A stretch of DNA of 42,711 bases, taken from the NCBI GenBank assembly GCA_024277755.1, contig JAJRUN010000004.1, forward strand, positions 1-42,711. Direction: 5' to 3'. A program made the position numbers and the translations under genes. Positions 7,979-15,826 of this stretch are shown in pieces. The notes under the pieces were generated by a model, which ran no database searches, was not told where the DNA came from, and saw only the letters and a program-made list of their open reading frames with translations. Source of the DNA: Gammaproteobacteria bacterium (lineage in GTDB: Bacteria; Pseudomonadota; Gammaproteobacteria; Tenderiales; Tenderiaceae). The stretch's first letter is position 1, and each line of letters starts with the position of its first letter.

Positions 7979-8386
7979 ATGATCAAGAAACTGCAAATCA
8001 ACGCCCCCCATCAGGGCCTGTTCATGATCACCGCCGAGGTCAATCAATTGGTGCGCGACAGTGGCGTCAACACAGGCCTGTGCACCGTGTTTGTACAACA
8101 CACCTCCGCTAGCCTGATCATTCAGGAAAATGCCGATCCGTCAGCGCGTCGGGATCTGGAAAACTGGCTCAATCGTCTGGTGCAGGAAAACGACCCCCTC
8201 TACACCCACACCGATGAGGGTGCGGACGACATGCCCGCCCACATCAAATCGGTGCTGACAGCCACCAGCCTGAGCATCCCGATTGATCTGGGCCATCTGG
8301 CACTAGGTATTTGGCAAGGGATATATCTATGGGAACACCGCCACCACGGCGGGCGGCGCAACCTGGTGCTTCACATCTCAGAATAG
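7979..8386 (+). CDS. yjbQ: YjbQ / UPF0047 family protein
   Basis: A 135-residue member of the UPF0047 family, full length. The signature is intact: FVQHTSASLIIQENADP (about 40-56), HTDEGADDMPAHIKSVL (about 79-95) and GTWQGIYLWEHR-like GIWQGIYLWEHRHHGG near 118-130. Members form trimers with a His-rich pocket; weak thiamine-phosphate synthase activity has been described for E. coli YjbQ, but the physiological role is open. It is the last gene of the lipoprotein operon and converges with the lipoprotein gene on the minus strand, 17 bases away. Confidence 0.92.
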   Translation: MIKKLQINAPHQGLFMITAEVNQLVRDSGVNTGLCTVFVQHTSASLIIQENADPSARRDLENWLNRLVQENDPLYTHTDEGADDMPAHIKSVLTATSLSIPIDLGHLALGIWQGIYLWEHRHHGGRRNLVLHISE

Positions 8387-8403
8387 CGGCTCGACGCAGA
8401 TAA

Positions 8404-8835
8404 CTACATATTCAACTGCCGTTCAATCACAGCAATATCCTGCCTTTCTTCAATTGAATAGAGCGCTTCCAGATCGACAGGAAAACGCGGATTGCGATGC
8501 GGAATCAAAAGCAGCTCAGTCATATCAACATGCAATTTATTGGCTTTATCGATGCCCTTCTCAGCCATATTTCTCAGGGTTTTGGCATAGCTGTAACCGC
8601 TTTTGGCAAACACTCTGATAACAAACTTTTTACGATCTTCACCCTTCAGGCTCATCGGACTTACCGACAGCCGTTCATCAGACACAATCGTGTAAGAGTC
8701 TGCCAGTGACTCAAGTACTGCACGCTCGCCCAATGGCGCTGCAATCAGCTCTGCTGGTTCGTTGCTGCATGCCAGCAGCAGCGATACGGCCACCAGCAGA
8801 ATAAAACTTTTTATAGACGTCAATATATTCACCAT
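8404..8835 (-). CDS. Hypothetical outer-membrane lipoprotein
   Basis: A 143-residue protein with a signal peptide and lipobox LLLAC (Cys23) and Ser at +2, predicting lipidation and outer-membrane targeting. The mature part has no motif I recognise; it is mixed alpha/beta with many charges. Its ATG overlaps the stop of the ankyrin lipoprotein gene as TAATG, so translation is coupled. The pair may act together in the envelope. Confidence 0.7.
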   Translation of the reverse strand: MVNILTSIKSFILLVAVSLLLACSNEPAELIAAPLGERAVLESLADSYTIVSDERLSVSPMSLKGEDRKKFVIRVFAKSGYSYAKTLRNMAEKGIDKANKLHVDMTELLLIPHRNPRFPVDLEALYSIEERQDIAVIERQLNM

Positions 8836-9386
8836 TATAACCCCTGACTATTTCGCATCCAGCGATGCAGCAGGTTGGCCAGTTCGTTATTGCCCTCTTT
8901 CTGGGCCACCATCCGCGCCGTCCAACCTTCGTCATTTTCAGCCAACAGATCAGCACCACGATCATGGAGGATGCGCAAGGTTGATTCATTGCCGCGCTGG
9001 GCTGCCCAATGCAGTGGTGTCCAACCTGACTTATCGGCATGATTGACATGGGCACCCTTATCCAGCAACAGTTTGACCGCCGCATCGTTGCCCTTCATCA
9101 CCGCCCGCAGCAACGGTGTCCAGCCAGTATCGTCCTCGGTATCGATCTCGGCGCCATTATCGATCAACAAACGCATCAATTCCAGGTGCCCCTGGCGTGA
9201 GGCGTGTGTCAAGGCCGTCCAACCATAGCTGTTGCGCGCATCCACCTCACCCCCCTGAGACAACAGGGTCTGCACCGCAGCGGCATCTTCCTCAACCACC
9301 TTTTCCATCAATGGGGTGTTGTTGTCACAGGCCAACAACAGCGTCGATAACGCTGCCACGACCAAAGCTCTGTTCCAACTTTTCAT
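8835..9386 (-). CDS. Ankyrin-repeat lipoprotein
   Basis: A 183-residue protein with signal peptide and lipobox LLLAC. The residue after the lipidated Cys20 is Asp, the classic signal in enterobacteria for retention in the inner membrane. Four to five ankyrin repeats follow (core pattern G-W-T-A/P-L-x-x-A, seen at about 55, 88, 121 and 154), filling the rest of the protein. Ankyrin repeats mediate protein binding, so this is likely a periplasmic-face adaptor anchored in the inner membrane. It is the first gene of a two-gene operon with the lipoprotein at 8404, joined by a TAATG overlap. Confidence 0.88.
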   Translation of the reverse strand: MKSWNRALVVAALSTLLLACDNNTPLMEKVVEEDAAAVQTLLSQGGEVDARNSYGWTALTHASRQGHLELMRLLIDNGAEIDTEDDTGWTPLLRAVMKGNDAAVKLLLDKGAHVNHADKSGWTPLHWAAQRGNESTLRILHDRGADLLAENDEGWTARMVAQKEGNNELANLLHRWMRNSQGL

Positions 9387-9448
9387 GACCTTCCTCAGTT
9401 TGATTCAGAAAAGGCGTTATTCTAACCCGTATGCCGCAACTGATGATG

Positions 9449-9454
9449 TATAAT
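9449..9454 (+). promoter_or_regulatory. Possible -10 box for the zinc-ribbon gene
   Basis: A perfect TATAAT lies 32 bases before the ATG at 9487. The ribosome binding site GAGGAG is at 9471-9476. The -35 region is poor, so the promoter is tentative. Confidence 0.35.
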
Positions 9455-9486
9455 TTTCGCCAGTTATTTTGAGGAGTTAGCCCCCC

Positions 9487-9798
9487 ATGGCCGCATTTAA
9501 ATGCCCCCACTGCCAGGAAGAGACCCTTTCGCTGAAAGACAAATACCGCCTCGGCTGGTGGGCCGCCATTACTTGCAAGCAGTGCGGTGGTCGAGTGGCA
9601 GCGTTTCCCTGGGTGCTGATGATGATGAGCATGCTCTATGTCTGGAATCTGATGTGGTGGGTTGGGCTGGTCAATTTCAAACACAGCTACCACTATCTCG
9701 GTTATCTGCTGCTCTGCTGGATTATCCTCGACCTGTTTAATATCTATTTTATGCCGCTTTGCCGGCTCAAGAAAAAGCCCCAAACTAAAGAATCCTAA
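9487..9798 (+). CDS. Zinc-ribbon membrane protein
   Basis: A 103-residue protein. The N-terminal zinc ribbon has two CxxC knuckles (CPHC at 6-9, CKQC at 30-33). Two transmembrane helices follow (about 38-58 and 67-87), then a basic tail (RLKKKPQTK) that is probably cytoplasmic. Such small proteins are common and of unknown function. A GAGGAG ribosome binding site precedes the ATG. The PfkB kinase starts 6 bases after the stop, so the two are likely cotranscribed. Confidence 0.75.
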   Translation: MAAFKCPHCQEETLSLKDKYRLGWWAAITCKQCGGRVAAFPWVLMMMSMLYVWNLMWWVGLVNFKHSYHYLGYLLLCWIILDLFNIYFMPLCRLKKKPQTKES

Positions 9799-9804
9799 AC
9801 CATC

Positions 9805-10680
9805 ATGGCTCGCATTTTAGCCGTTGGCATCGCCACTCTCGACATCATCAACAGCGTTACGGCTTATCCCGCCGAAGACGATGAAGTCCGCGCTGTCAGC
9901 CAGCGGCTATGTCGCGGTGGCAATGCCACCAACAGCCTCACCGTGCTTAGCCAGCTGGGGCATCAATGTCATTGGGCCGGGGTTCTTGCCGATGAGCCTG
10001 ACGCCAGACATATCGAGGCCGACCTGCAAAGACACCGGATCAACACCGCCGCCGTGTTGCGTTTGAAACAAGGCAAGGTACCCACCTCCTACATCACCCA
10101 CAACCTCGGCAATGGCTCGCGCACCATCGTCCACCATCGCGGCCTACCCGAATACCCGTTCAGCCAGTTCCAGCAAATAGACCTCAGCCAGTTCGACTGG
10201 CTGCACTTCGAGGGTCGCAATGTGGCAGCAACCCGGCAAATGCTGGCGTGGGCAAAGCAGCAAGCCCCTGATCTACCCCGTTCAGTCGAAATAGAAAAAC
10301 AGCGCGATCATATCGACACCCTGTTTGAGCTGGCTGATGTGCTGCTTTTTTCCCGCGCCTTCGCCCAAAGTCAGGGCCATGTCGATGCGCTCTCTTTCTT
10401 GAATACCCTGCAACCTCAATGCGGCAGCACCCAATTGATCTGCGCCTGGGGCGAGTCAGGGGCCTGGGCATTGAATGGTCAACAGGCACTGCACAGCCCG
10501 GCCTTTCCTCCACCGCAACTGATCGACACCCTGGGGGCTGGCGACACCTTCAACGCCGGTATCATTGACGCACTGATTCGCGGCCGGGGTCTTGGCACAG
10601 CGCTGCAATCGGCCTGTCGCCTGGCGGGTCAAAAATGCGGCTATCAAGGGTTGGAGTTTTTGTCACTGGAAAAAAACTGA
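9805..10680 (+). CDS. PfkB-family sugar kinase (ketohexokinase-like)
   Basis: A 291-residue ribokinase-fold kinase, cytoplasmic. The N-terminal substrate-binding motif RCRGGNATNSLTVLSQLG-type (here RLCRGGNATNS, about 33-43) and the C-terminal LGAGDTFNAG (about 246-255), which contains the catalytic Asp and the anion hole, are both intact. The length and the CRGGNATN motif resemble ketohexokinase/fructokinase-like members, but the sugar cannot be fixed from sequence. No sugar transporter is adjacent. It shares an apparent operon with the zinc-ribbon gene upstream; the inverted repeat at 10680-10747 follows directly. Confidence 0.85.
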   Translation: MARILAVGIATLDIINSVTAYPAEDDEVRAVSQRLCRGGNATNSLTVLSQLGHQCHWAGVLADEPDARHIEADLQRHRINTAAVLRLKQGKVPTSYITHNLGNGSRTIVHHRGLPEYPFSQFQQIDLSQFDWLHFEGRNVAATRQMLAWAKQQAPDLPRSVEIEKQRDHIDTLFELADVLLFSRAFAQSQGHVDALSFLNTLQPQCGSTQLICAWGESGAWALNGQQALHSPAFPPPQLIDTLGAGDTFNAGIIDALIRGRGLGTALQSACRLAGQKCGYQGLEFLSLEKN

Positions 10681-10747
10681 ACCACGAAGAGCACAGAGAT
10701 CACGAAGGTAATTCAACACCGCTACAGACGTCGTGAGCTTCGTGGTT
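10680..10747. repeat. Nested inverted repeat (CCACGAAG type)
   Basis: A perfect 10-base inverted repeat, AACCACGAAG (10680-10689) and CTTCGTGGTT (10738-10747), encloses a second one, TCACGA (10700-10705) with TCGTGA (10731-10736). Its left arm begins with the last base of the PfkB stop codon. Repeats of this CCACGAAG/CACGAAG kind recur in many environmental bacterial genomes to my knowledge. It is not followed by a T-run, so it is not a standard terminator. Confidence 0.75.
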
Positions 10748-10780
10748 AAAATTATTTAATCGAGAACTGGAAAACATACC

Positions 10781-11152
10781 ATGATAGAAATTTTTGACCG
10801 CAAAGGCTTTGACTGCATCGCCCGCGTTGACGCCAATAACCTGCAAGGGGCTGACCTGAGTGGCCAGGATTTGAGCAATGCCAATCTGGTTCAGATGGAT
10901 TTGCGCGATGCCAACCTGAGCAATTGCAAACTGGCGGGGGCAGACCTACGACTGGCCAACCTGACGGGGGCCAACCTCAGCGGCGCCGATCTGACCAACG
11001 CCGAAATTATGTCCTGTCAGTTTGATGCTGTTGAGGCGCAGGGGATTATGCTGGGCGAATTAAAACTGGATAAACAACAACGTAGCGCACTCCAAAAAGG
11101 CGGTGCCGAGGTTGGCAGACAACCATTGGACATCACAATCAAGCAGGGCTGA
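10781..11152 (+). CDS. Pentapeptide-repeat protein
   Basis: A 123-residue protein with about ten tandem A(D/N)LxX pentapeptides from about residue 22 to 75 (LQGADLSGQDLSNANLVQMD and onward). These form a right-handed quadrilateral beta-helix. A short non-repeat tail follows. Small proteins of this type have varied roles; some mimic DNA and protect gyrase, but nothing here points to that. Upstream is the inverted repeat at 10680-10747. The 3' end overlaps the convergent GGDEF gene by 14 bases. Confidence 0.85.
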   Translation: MIEIFDRKGFDCIARVDANNLQGADLSGQDLSNANLVQMDLRDANLSNCKLAGADLRLANLTGANLSGADLTNAEIMSCQFDAVEAQGIMLGELKLDKQQRSALQKGGAEVGRQPLDITIKQG

Positions 11153-12320
11153 TCCCATTGCCCAAATGGCAGGACTCCGGCGCGCAGACCACCTGATTAC
11201 GACCATTGGCCTTGGCGTCATACAAGACCCGATCCGCCTGACCGATCAACACATCCGCAGATTTTTTATCCAGGCTGGTATTGGCCCCGGCCTTCAGTGT
11301 CGCCACACCAATGGAAATGGTGATATTGAAAGGATCAAAATCCGGCACATCAAAAACTCGCTCTTCGACACCGCGGCGAATTCGTTCAGCCACCTCTTCG
11401 GCCTCGTCAATATCGGTATTTGAGAGCAGAGCACTGAACTCTTCACCGCCATAACGAGACAACACATCGCTGCCGCGCAGCTGGGCACGGATGATCGACG
11501 CCACCTCACGCAACACCAGGTCACCCACCTGATGGCCATAGGTGTCATTCACCCGCTTGAAAAAATCCACATCCAGCAACATGCAGGAAAGCGGCTTGCC
11601 AGAGCGTCCGGCTGCATCCACCTCCTCAATGATGCGCTGGTCGAAAAAGCGACGATTATTGATTGCCGTCAGCGTATCAGTCAGACCCTGACGCTTGAGT
11701 CGCTCCAGGTTAATACCATTTTCGATGCAGATCGCCACAACGGCGGCAAAATGTTCGAGAAAATCAGTGCGCACACCACGGACAAACTTGTCAGCATCAT
11801 AGCTGCCAATATTGAAACTGCCGATCAAACGGCCATAACGTACCAACGGCAATAGCACCACACTGGCAGGCTTTTTGCGCCCATGTTTGAACAAGCGGGC
11901 ATGCTTGCTGGAGCGATAAGCCCCCAGACTGGGAAACAGTGATGCCGTATAAAGTTCTTCCACCTCCTCCATACCGGAGACAAACATCAATGTTGGTTTT
12001 TCTTCGAGATTAATTCCTTCATCCTTAAACATGCGCTGCACTTCATATTCAGGATCAAACAACAGCAGACTGACCTGATCCCAACTCACCGCTGATGGGT
12101 CGGGGTTAAGCAAGGTATCAATCAGTTCAAGAATGGAGTTAAGACTAACAAGCTTCAGCTCAAGGGCCTGAAAACGGCGCAGCTTACGCTCATTATTGCG
12201 CGCCTCATCCATAAAATCCGTTAAGCGTTGTTTCAGCAAACGGGTCTCAGCATTTTGGTCTCTGCTCATACCAACGCGACTACCGGGAAAAACGCGCTGT
12301 GACTTGGACAATGACAACAT
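11139..12320 (-). CDS. GAF/DUF484-like sensor diguanylate cyclase
   Basis: A 393-residue soluble diguanylate cyclase that should make c-di-GMP from two GTP. The N-terminal helical segment and a GAF/DUF484-like domain (to about 200) probably sense a signal. The GGDEF domain follows (about 212-375) with the active site GGEEF (291-295). The product-inhibition I-site RGSD (282-285) sits exactly five residues upstream, so feedback control is expected. The DxD metal stretch LLDVDFFKRVNDTYGH is intact. I chose the ATG at 12320, which follows TGAGGT; a TTG at 12341 would extend it. It converges on the pentapeptide-repeat gene with a 14-base overlap. Confidence 0.92.
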   Translation of the reverse strand: MLSLSKSQRVFPGSRVGMSRDQNAETRLLKQRLTDFMDEARNNERKLRRFQALELKLVSLNSILELIDTLLNPDPSAVSWDQVSLLLFDPEYEVQRMFKDEGINLEEKPTLMFVSGMEEVEELYTASLFPSLGAYRSSKHARLFKHGRKKPASVVLLPLVRYGRLIGSFNIGSYDADKFVRGVRTDFLEHFAAVVAICIENGINLERLKRQGLTDTLTAINNRRFFDQRIIEEVDAAGRSGKPLSCMLLDVDFFKRVNDTYGHQVGDLVLREVASIIRAQLRGSDVLSRYGGEEFSALLSNTDIDEAEEVAERIRRGVEERVFDVPDFDPFNITISIGVATLKAGANTSLDKKSADVLIGQADRVLYDAKANGRNQVVCAPESCHLGNGISPA

Positions 12321-12573
12321 ATACAACCTCACATCCAACAAAAAATCGTTTTGGCAATGTCATCACGGAAGCTCTTTAATGGTGACCTTTGATCCGCAAA
12401 GCAACGGCACTTGACCGCTGTTTTCTTCTCACCCCAAAAACACCTTCGGCTGGTTTTATTTTTCTTATTTTTAATTCCCAACCCATGCCCTTTATCGGGT
12501 GTTCAACCCGCTTCTTTAGCCCTAAATTGACAATAATCACAGCAACTTTAAACAACCGTTATAATGCGCCACC
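12321..12573. other. Divergent intergenic region with possible promoter elements
   Basis: A 253-base gap between the divergent GGDEF and DedA-PAP2 genes. It contains TTGACA (12527-12532) and TATAAT (12560-12565), but they are 27 bases apart and so do not form one promoter. TATAAT lies only 8 bases before the ATG at 12574, which would give an almost leaderless transcript. No ribosome binding site is seen before that ATG. Confidence 0.3.
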
Positions 12574-14583
12574 ATGAACCTCGACTTCCTACAACCCCTG
12601 CTCGACTGGATCAACCTGCACCCCGGCTGGGCTGGGCTATTTGTGTTTCTGGTTGCCTTCAGCGAATCGCTGGCCATCGTCGGCCTGTTCATGCCCGGCG
12701 TGGTATTGATGTTCGGCATCGGCACCCTGGTGGCACTGGGGACCATCGAATTCTGGCCCACCTTCTGGCTGGCCGTGGCGGGGGCCATTGCCGGCGATGG
12801 CCTCAGTTTCTGGCTCGGCATTCATTTCAAAGACCAGCTGCGCGAACGCTGGCCCTTTAGCCGTTACCCAACTCTGTTCGCCAAGGGTGAGGGCTTTTTT
12901 CTGCGCCACGGCGGCAAGAGCATTTTATTCGGCCGCTTTGTTGGCCCGGTGCGGCCCATCATTCCCGTCACCGCTGGCATGCTCGGCATGTCGGCGTGGA
13001 AGTTTTTTAGTGTCAACGTCATCTCGGCACTGGCCTGGGCACCCGCTTACCTGTTACCAGGCGTGGTCTTTGGTGCCTCACTGGGACTGGCAGCCGAGGT
13101 CGCCTCGCGCCTGGCAGGCCTGGTGTTAATGTTCCTAATTGCCAGTTGGCTCAGTCTTTGGCTGCTAAAACGCCTCTATCTTTTTCTTTCACCCAAGGCC
13201 GCTGCCAGTGCCGACCAACTGCTCCACTGGGGCCGTAACCACCAACATCTGGGGCAACTCACCGCTGCCATCGTCGATCCACAACAAGCCGAATTCAAAG
13301 GGCTGAGCATCATCGCTATCGGACTGGGACTGATGGCCATATTTATCTTCAGCCTGTTCCAGCATTTCAGCCCCGGGCCATCATTGGCCCGCTTCGACAG
13401 CAGCCTCTATCATCTACTACAAGAGCTGCGCACGCCCTGGGGAGATCAGCTGATGGTGCTGATATCACAACTGGGGGATGGCATTGTCCACATTGTGCTG
13501 GTCAGCAGCCTGTTGCTATGGCTGCTGGCAAAACGCCATTATCTTGCCGCCGGTCACTGGCTGGCCGCCGCACTGTTTGCCTCATTAATGACCTGGCTAC
13601 TGAAACAGAGCGCACAACTGCCCCGCCCCAATGCAATGTTCGATGGCGCAATGGCCTTTAGCTTTCCCAGCGCCCATGTTGTTTACGCCAGTTGCAGCTT
13701 TGGATTTCTTGCGGTGTTGATCGCCCGGGAACTCAAACCAAAGCAACGCTGGTTCTGTTATGCCAGCGCCACGTTAATCATTCTCAGCATTGCCTTTTCA
13801 CGCCTCTATCTGGGGGCGCACTGGTTCTCAGACGTTGCCGCTGGCCTGATACTCGGTCTGAGCTGGGTTGTGATATTGGGTGTCGCCTATCGCCGTCATC
13901 TGAGCCACAGCATCAAACCCGCCGGGCTGATGACCATTCCGCTATTGGTACTGGTGTTATTCGGTGGCTGGCACAGCATCAATAGCCACGAACAAAACAC
14001 GCTGCGCTATGCCCAGCAACAACAACGCCAACAAATCAGCTTTGCCGAATGGCTCGACACAGGCTGGCAACAACTGCCCGGCCAGCGCATCGACACACTT
14101 GGCAGCCAAGGCCAGCCTCTAAACCTGCAATGGGCTGGCTCACTAAACGAGTTACAAACCCACCTGCAACAACTTGGCTGGCAAACACCCAAACAGTTGT
14201 CCGCCAGTAATGCCCTGCACTGGCTCAATCCAAATGCCGAGCTGACTTCTATACCACTGTTGCCGCAGGTGCATGATGGCCGGCACGCAGGGCTGACCTT
14301 GCTGCTAGGCAAACAGAAACTGATTCTCCGGCTCTGGCCGAGCAGTTACCAGCTAAGCAGTAAAAAAAGCCCTATCTGGATTGGTTATATCGGCAGACTG
14401 GAGCGTAAGCAACTGGCCTTCATTAGCCTGCCGACTTCAAGTAAAGACTTCAACATCCCCATACAACAATTCAAGCCCTTCATCGCTCTGCTCAACTGGC
14501 GCTTACATCGGCGTAATCCTGCAACTGAAAACTGGCATGGCGACACCCTCTTGCTCTGGTCAGAGGCCAATCAAAAACAATAG
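12574..14583 (+). CDS. DedA - PAP2 phosphatase - LssY C-terminal fusion
   Basis: A 669-residue polytopic inner-membrane protein with three parts. Residues of about 1-190 are a DedA/VTT domain (ESLAIVGLFMPGVV, FGRFVGPVRPIIPVTAGMLGM), a family tied to lipid-carrier transport. Residues of about 260-450 are a PAP2 phosphatase with all three motifs: KQSAQLPRP (about 343-351), PSAH (about 365-368) and SRLYLGAHWFSD (about 409-420). Residues of about 470-669 resemble the soluble C-terminal domain of Legionella LssY. It probably recycles or dephosphorylates an isoprenoid or phospholipid phosphate at the periplasmic face while flipping its carrier. The substrate is inferred, not shown. It stands alone. 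Confidence 0.88.
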   Translation: MNLDFLQPLLDWINLHPGWAGLFVFLVAFSESLAIVGLFMPGVVLMFGIGTLVALGTIEFWPTFWLAVAGAIAGDGLSFWLGIHFKDQLRERWPFSRYPTLFAKGEGFFLRHGGKSILFGRFVGPVRPIIPVTAGMLGMSAWKFFSVNVISALAWAPAYLLPGVVFGASLGLAAEVASRLAGLVLMFLIASWLSLWLLKRLYLFLSPKAAASADQLLHWGRNHQHLGQLTAAIVDPQQAEFKGLSIIAIGLGLMAIFIFSLFQHFSPGPSLARFDSSLYHLLQELRTPWGDQLMVLISQLGDGIVHIVLVSSLLLWLLAKRHYLAAGHWLAAALFASLMTWLLKQSAQLPRPNAMFDGAMAFSFPSAHVVYASCSFGFLAVLIARELKPKQRWFCYASATLIILSIAFSRLYLGAHWFSDVAAGLILGLSWVVILGVAYRRHLSHSIKPAGLMTIPLLVLVLFGGWHSINSHEQNTLRYAQQQQRQQISFAEWLDTGWQQLPGQRIDTLGSQGQPLNLQWAGSLNELQTHLQQLGWQTPKQLSASNALHWLNPNAELTSIPLLPQVHDGRHAGLTLLLGKQKLILRLWPSSYQLSSKKSPIWIGYIGRLERKQLAFISLPTSSKDFNIPIQQFKPFIALLNWRLHRRNPATENWHGDTLLLWSEANQKQ

Positions 14584-14692
14584 GGCACGGCAGCTTCAGT
14601 AATCCACTATTAATAATCGCCTAATTTTCATATATGCTGTGGCAATAGCTAGCGTTTAAACCGCCTGATAATTAACAGCCAACGGAAATGTG

Positions 14693-15826
14693 ATGACAAA
14701 GACTGAATTCATTTTTCAAGACCCGGTCGACATGGATGAAAACAGGGCGCTGATAGCATTCTGGAAAACTGTCTTACCAAACTGCGGCGTCTTTGCCATG
14801 TTTTCGGAAATAGATAAACAACACATCCCCGCACTTCAGGAAATATGCAACGATGCACAGCTGCCACTCCTTGGCGCCATATTTCCTGAACTGATATTCG
14901 ACAGGCAGTTCAAAAATGGTGGTGTAATACTCATCCGTATTGACAACATGCCAGCCCATTTACTGATTGAAAGCTTATCCGCACCACAACAAAATCTGGA
15001 TAAAATTGCAGAAACATTTGTCTCAACCTTTGAGCATCAACATAACAGCACATTGTTCATGGTCTTCGATGGCATGCTACCCAATATTGGCACATTCCTT
15101 GACACCCTATTCAGACACGTCACAGATGAGTTTCACTTTTGCGGCGTCAACGCTGGCAGTGAAACATTCCAACCCATGCCATGCCTGTTCGACAATCAAC
15201 GTCTGGTTGGTAACGGCGTCATAGCCATGCAAATGCCCAACCACCCCGGCGCAGTTATTGAGCACAACTACAGCACCCCCGAACACTCCTGTATTGCCAC
15301 CACCACTGATAACAACCGGGTTAGCAGCATAGACTGGCAACCAGCCTTTGAAGCTTATGCTAAACTCATAAAAGCTCACTACAACATTGAAATCACCAAA
15401 GATAATTTTTACGAACACAGCGTTCACTTTCCATTTGGCATCATCCGCGCAGACGGCCAAACCCTGGTACGCATACCTGTTGCCATGAATGATGACGGCT
15501 CATTATTTTGTGTTGGCGAAATCCCTGAAAATTCACTGCTGACCATTTTAAATGCCATCCAACCTGGCAGCACTGAAACCGTCGACAAAATCAAAAAACA
15601 AGCCTCCATTCAAGACAATAATATTGTGCTTGGATTTTATTGTGCCGGACGACGCATGCACCTTAAAAGTACTGCTGCAGATGAATTGAGATATTGGCAG
15701 GATCAGTTTTTACCAACCTCAATCATTGGGGCTTTAACGCTTGGCGAAATCGGTAGTTCAACGCAAGGGGGCTACCCCCTTTTTCATAATGCCACCCTGG
15801 TTTGTATGCCCTGGATTAAACCGTGA
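14693..15826 (+). CDS. FIST-domain sensor protein (NosP-like)
   Basis: A 377-residue soluble protein made of FIST_N (about 20-215) and FIST_C (about 220-365) domains. Supporting stretches are the GAIFPELIF segment, CGVNAGSETFQPMPCLFDN in the N-terminal half, and NIVLGFYCAGRRMHL and SIIGALTLGEIGS in the C-terminal half. FIST proteins sense small ligands; NosP of Pseudomonas is a FIST haemoprotein that senses nitric oxide and controls a co-encoded hybrid kinase. Here a hybrid kinase gene starts at the stop codon (GTGA overlap), the same kind of pairing. The ATG at 14693 follows ACGGA; GTG at 14690 is the alternative. The haem ligand cannot be identified by eye. Confidence 0.87.
   Translation: MTKTEFIFQDPVDMDENRALIAFWKTVLPNCGVFAMFSEIDKQHIPALQEICNDAQLPLLGAIFPELIFDRQFKNGGVILIRIDNMPAHLLIESLSAPQQNLDKIAETFVSTFEHQHNSTLFMVFDGMLPNIGTFLDTLFRHVTDEFHFCGVNAGSETFQPMPCLFDNQRLVGNGVIAMQMPNHPGAVIEHNYSTPEHSCIATTTDNNRVSSIDWQPAFEAYAKLIKAHYNIEITKDNFYEHSVHFPFGIIRADGQTLVRIPVAMNDDGSLFCVGEIPENSLLTILNAIQPGSTETVDKIKKQASIQDNNIVLGFYCAGRRMHLKSTAADELRYWQDQFLPTSIIGALTLGEIGSSTQGGYPLFHNATLVCMPWIKP

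Noticed and set aside
12527-12565. Consensus promoter before the DedA-PAP2 gene
   Set aside because: TTGACA and TATAAT are 27 bases apart, far beyond the usual 16-18, so they cannot be combined into one sigma-70 promoter.
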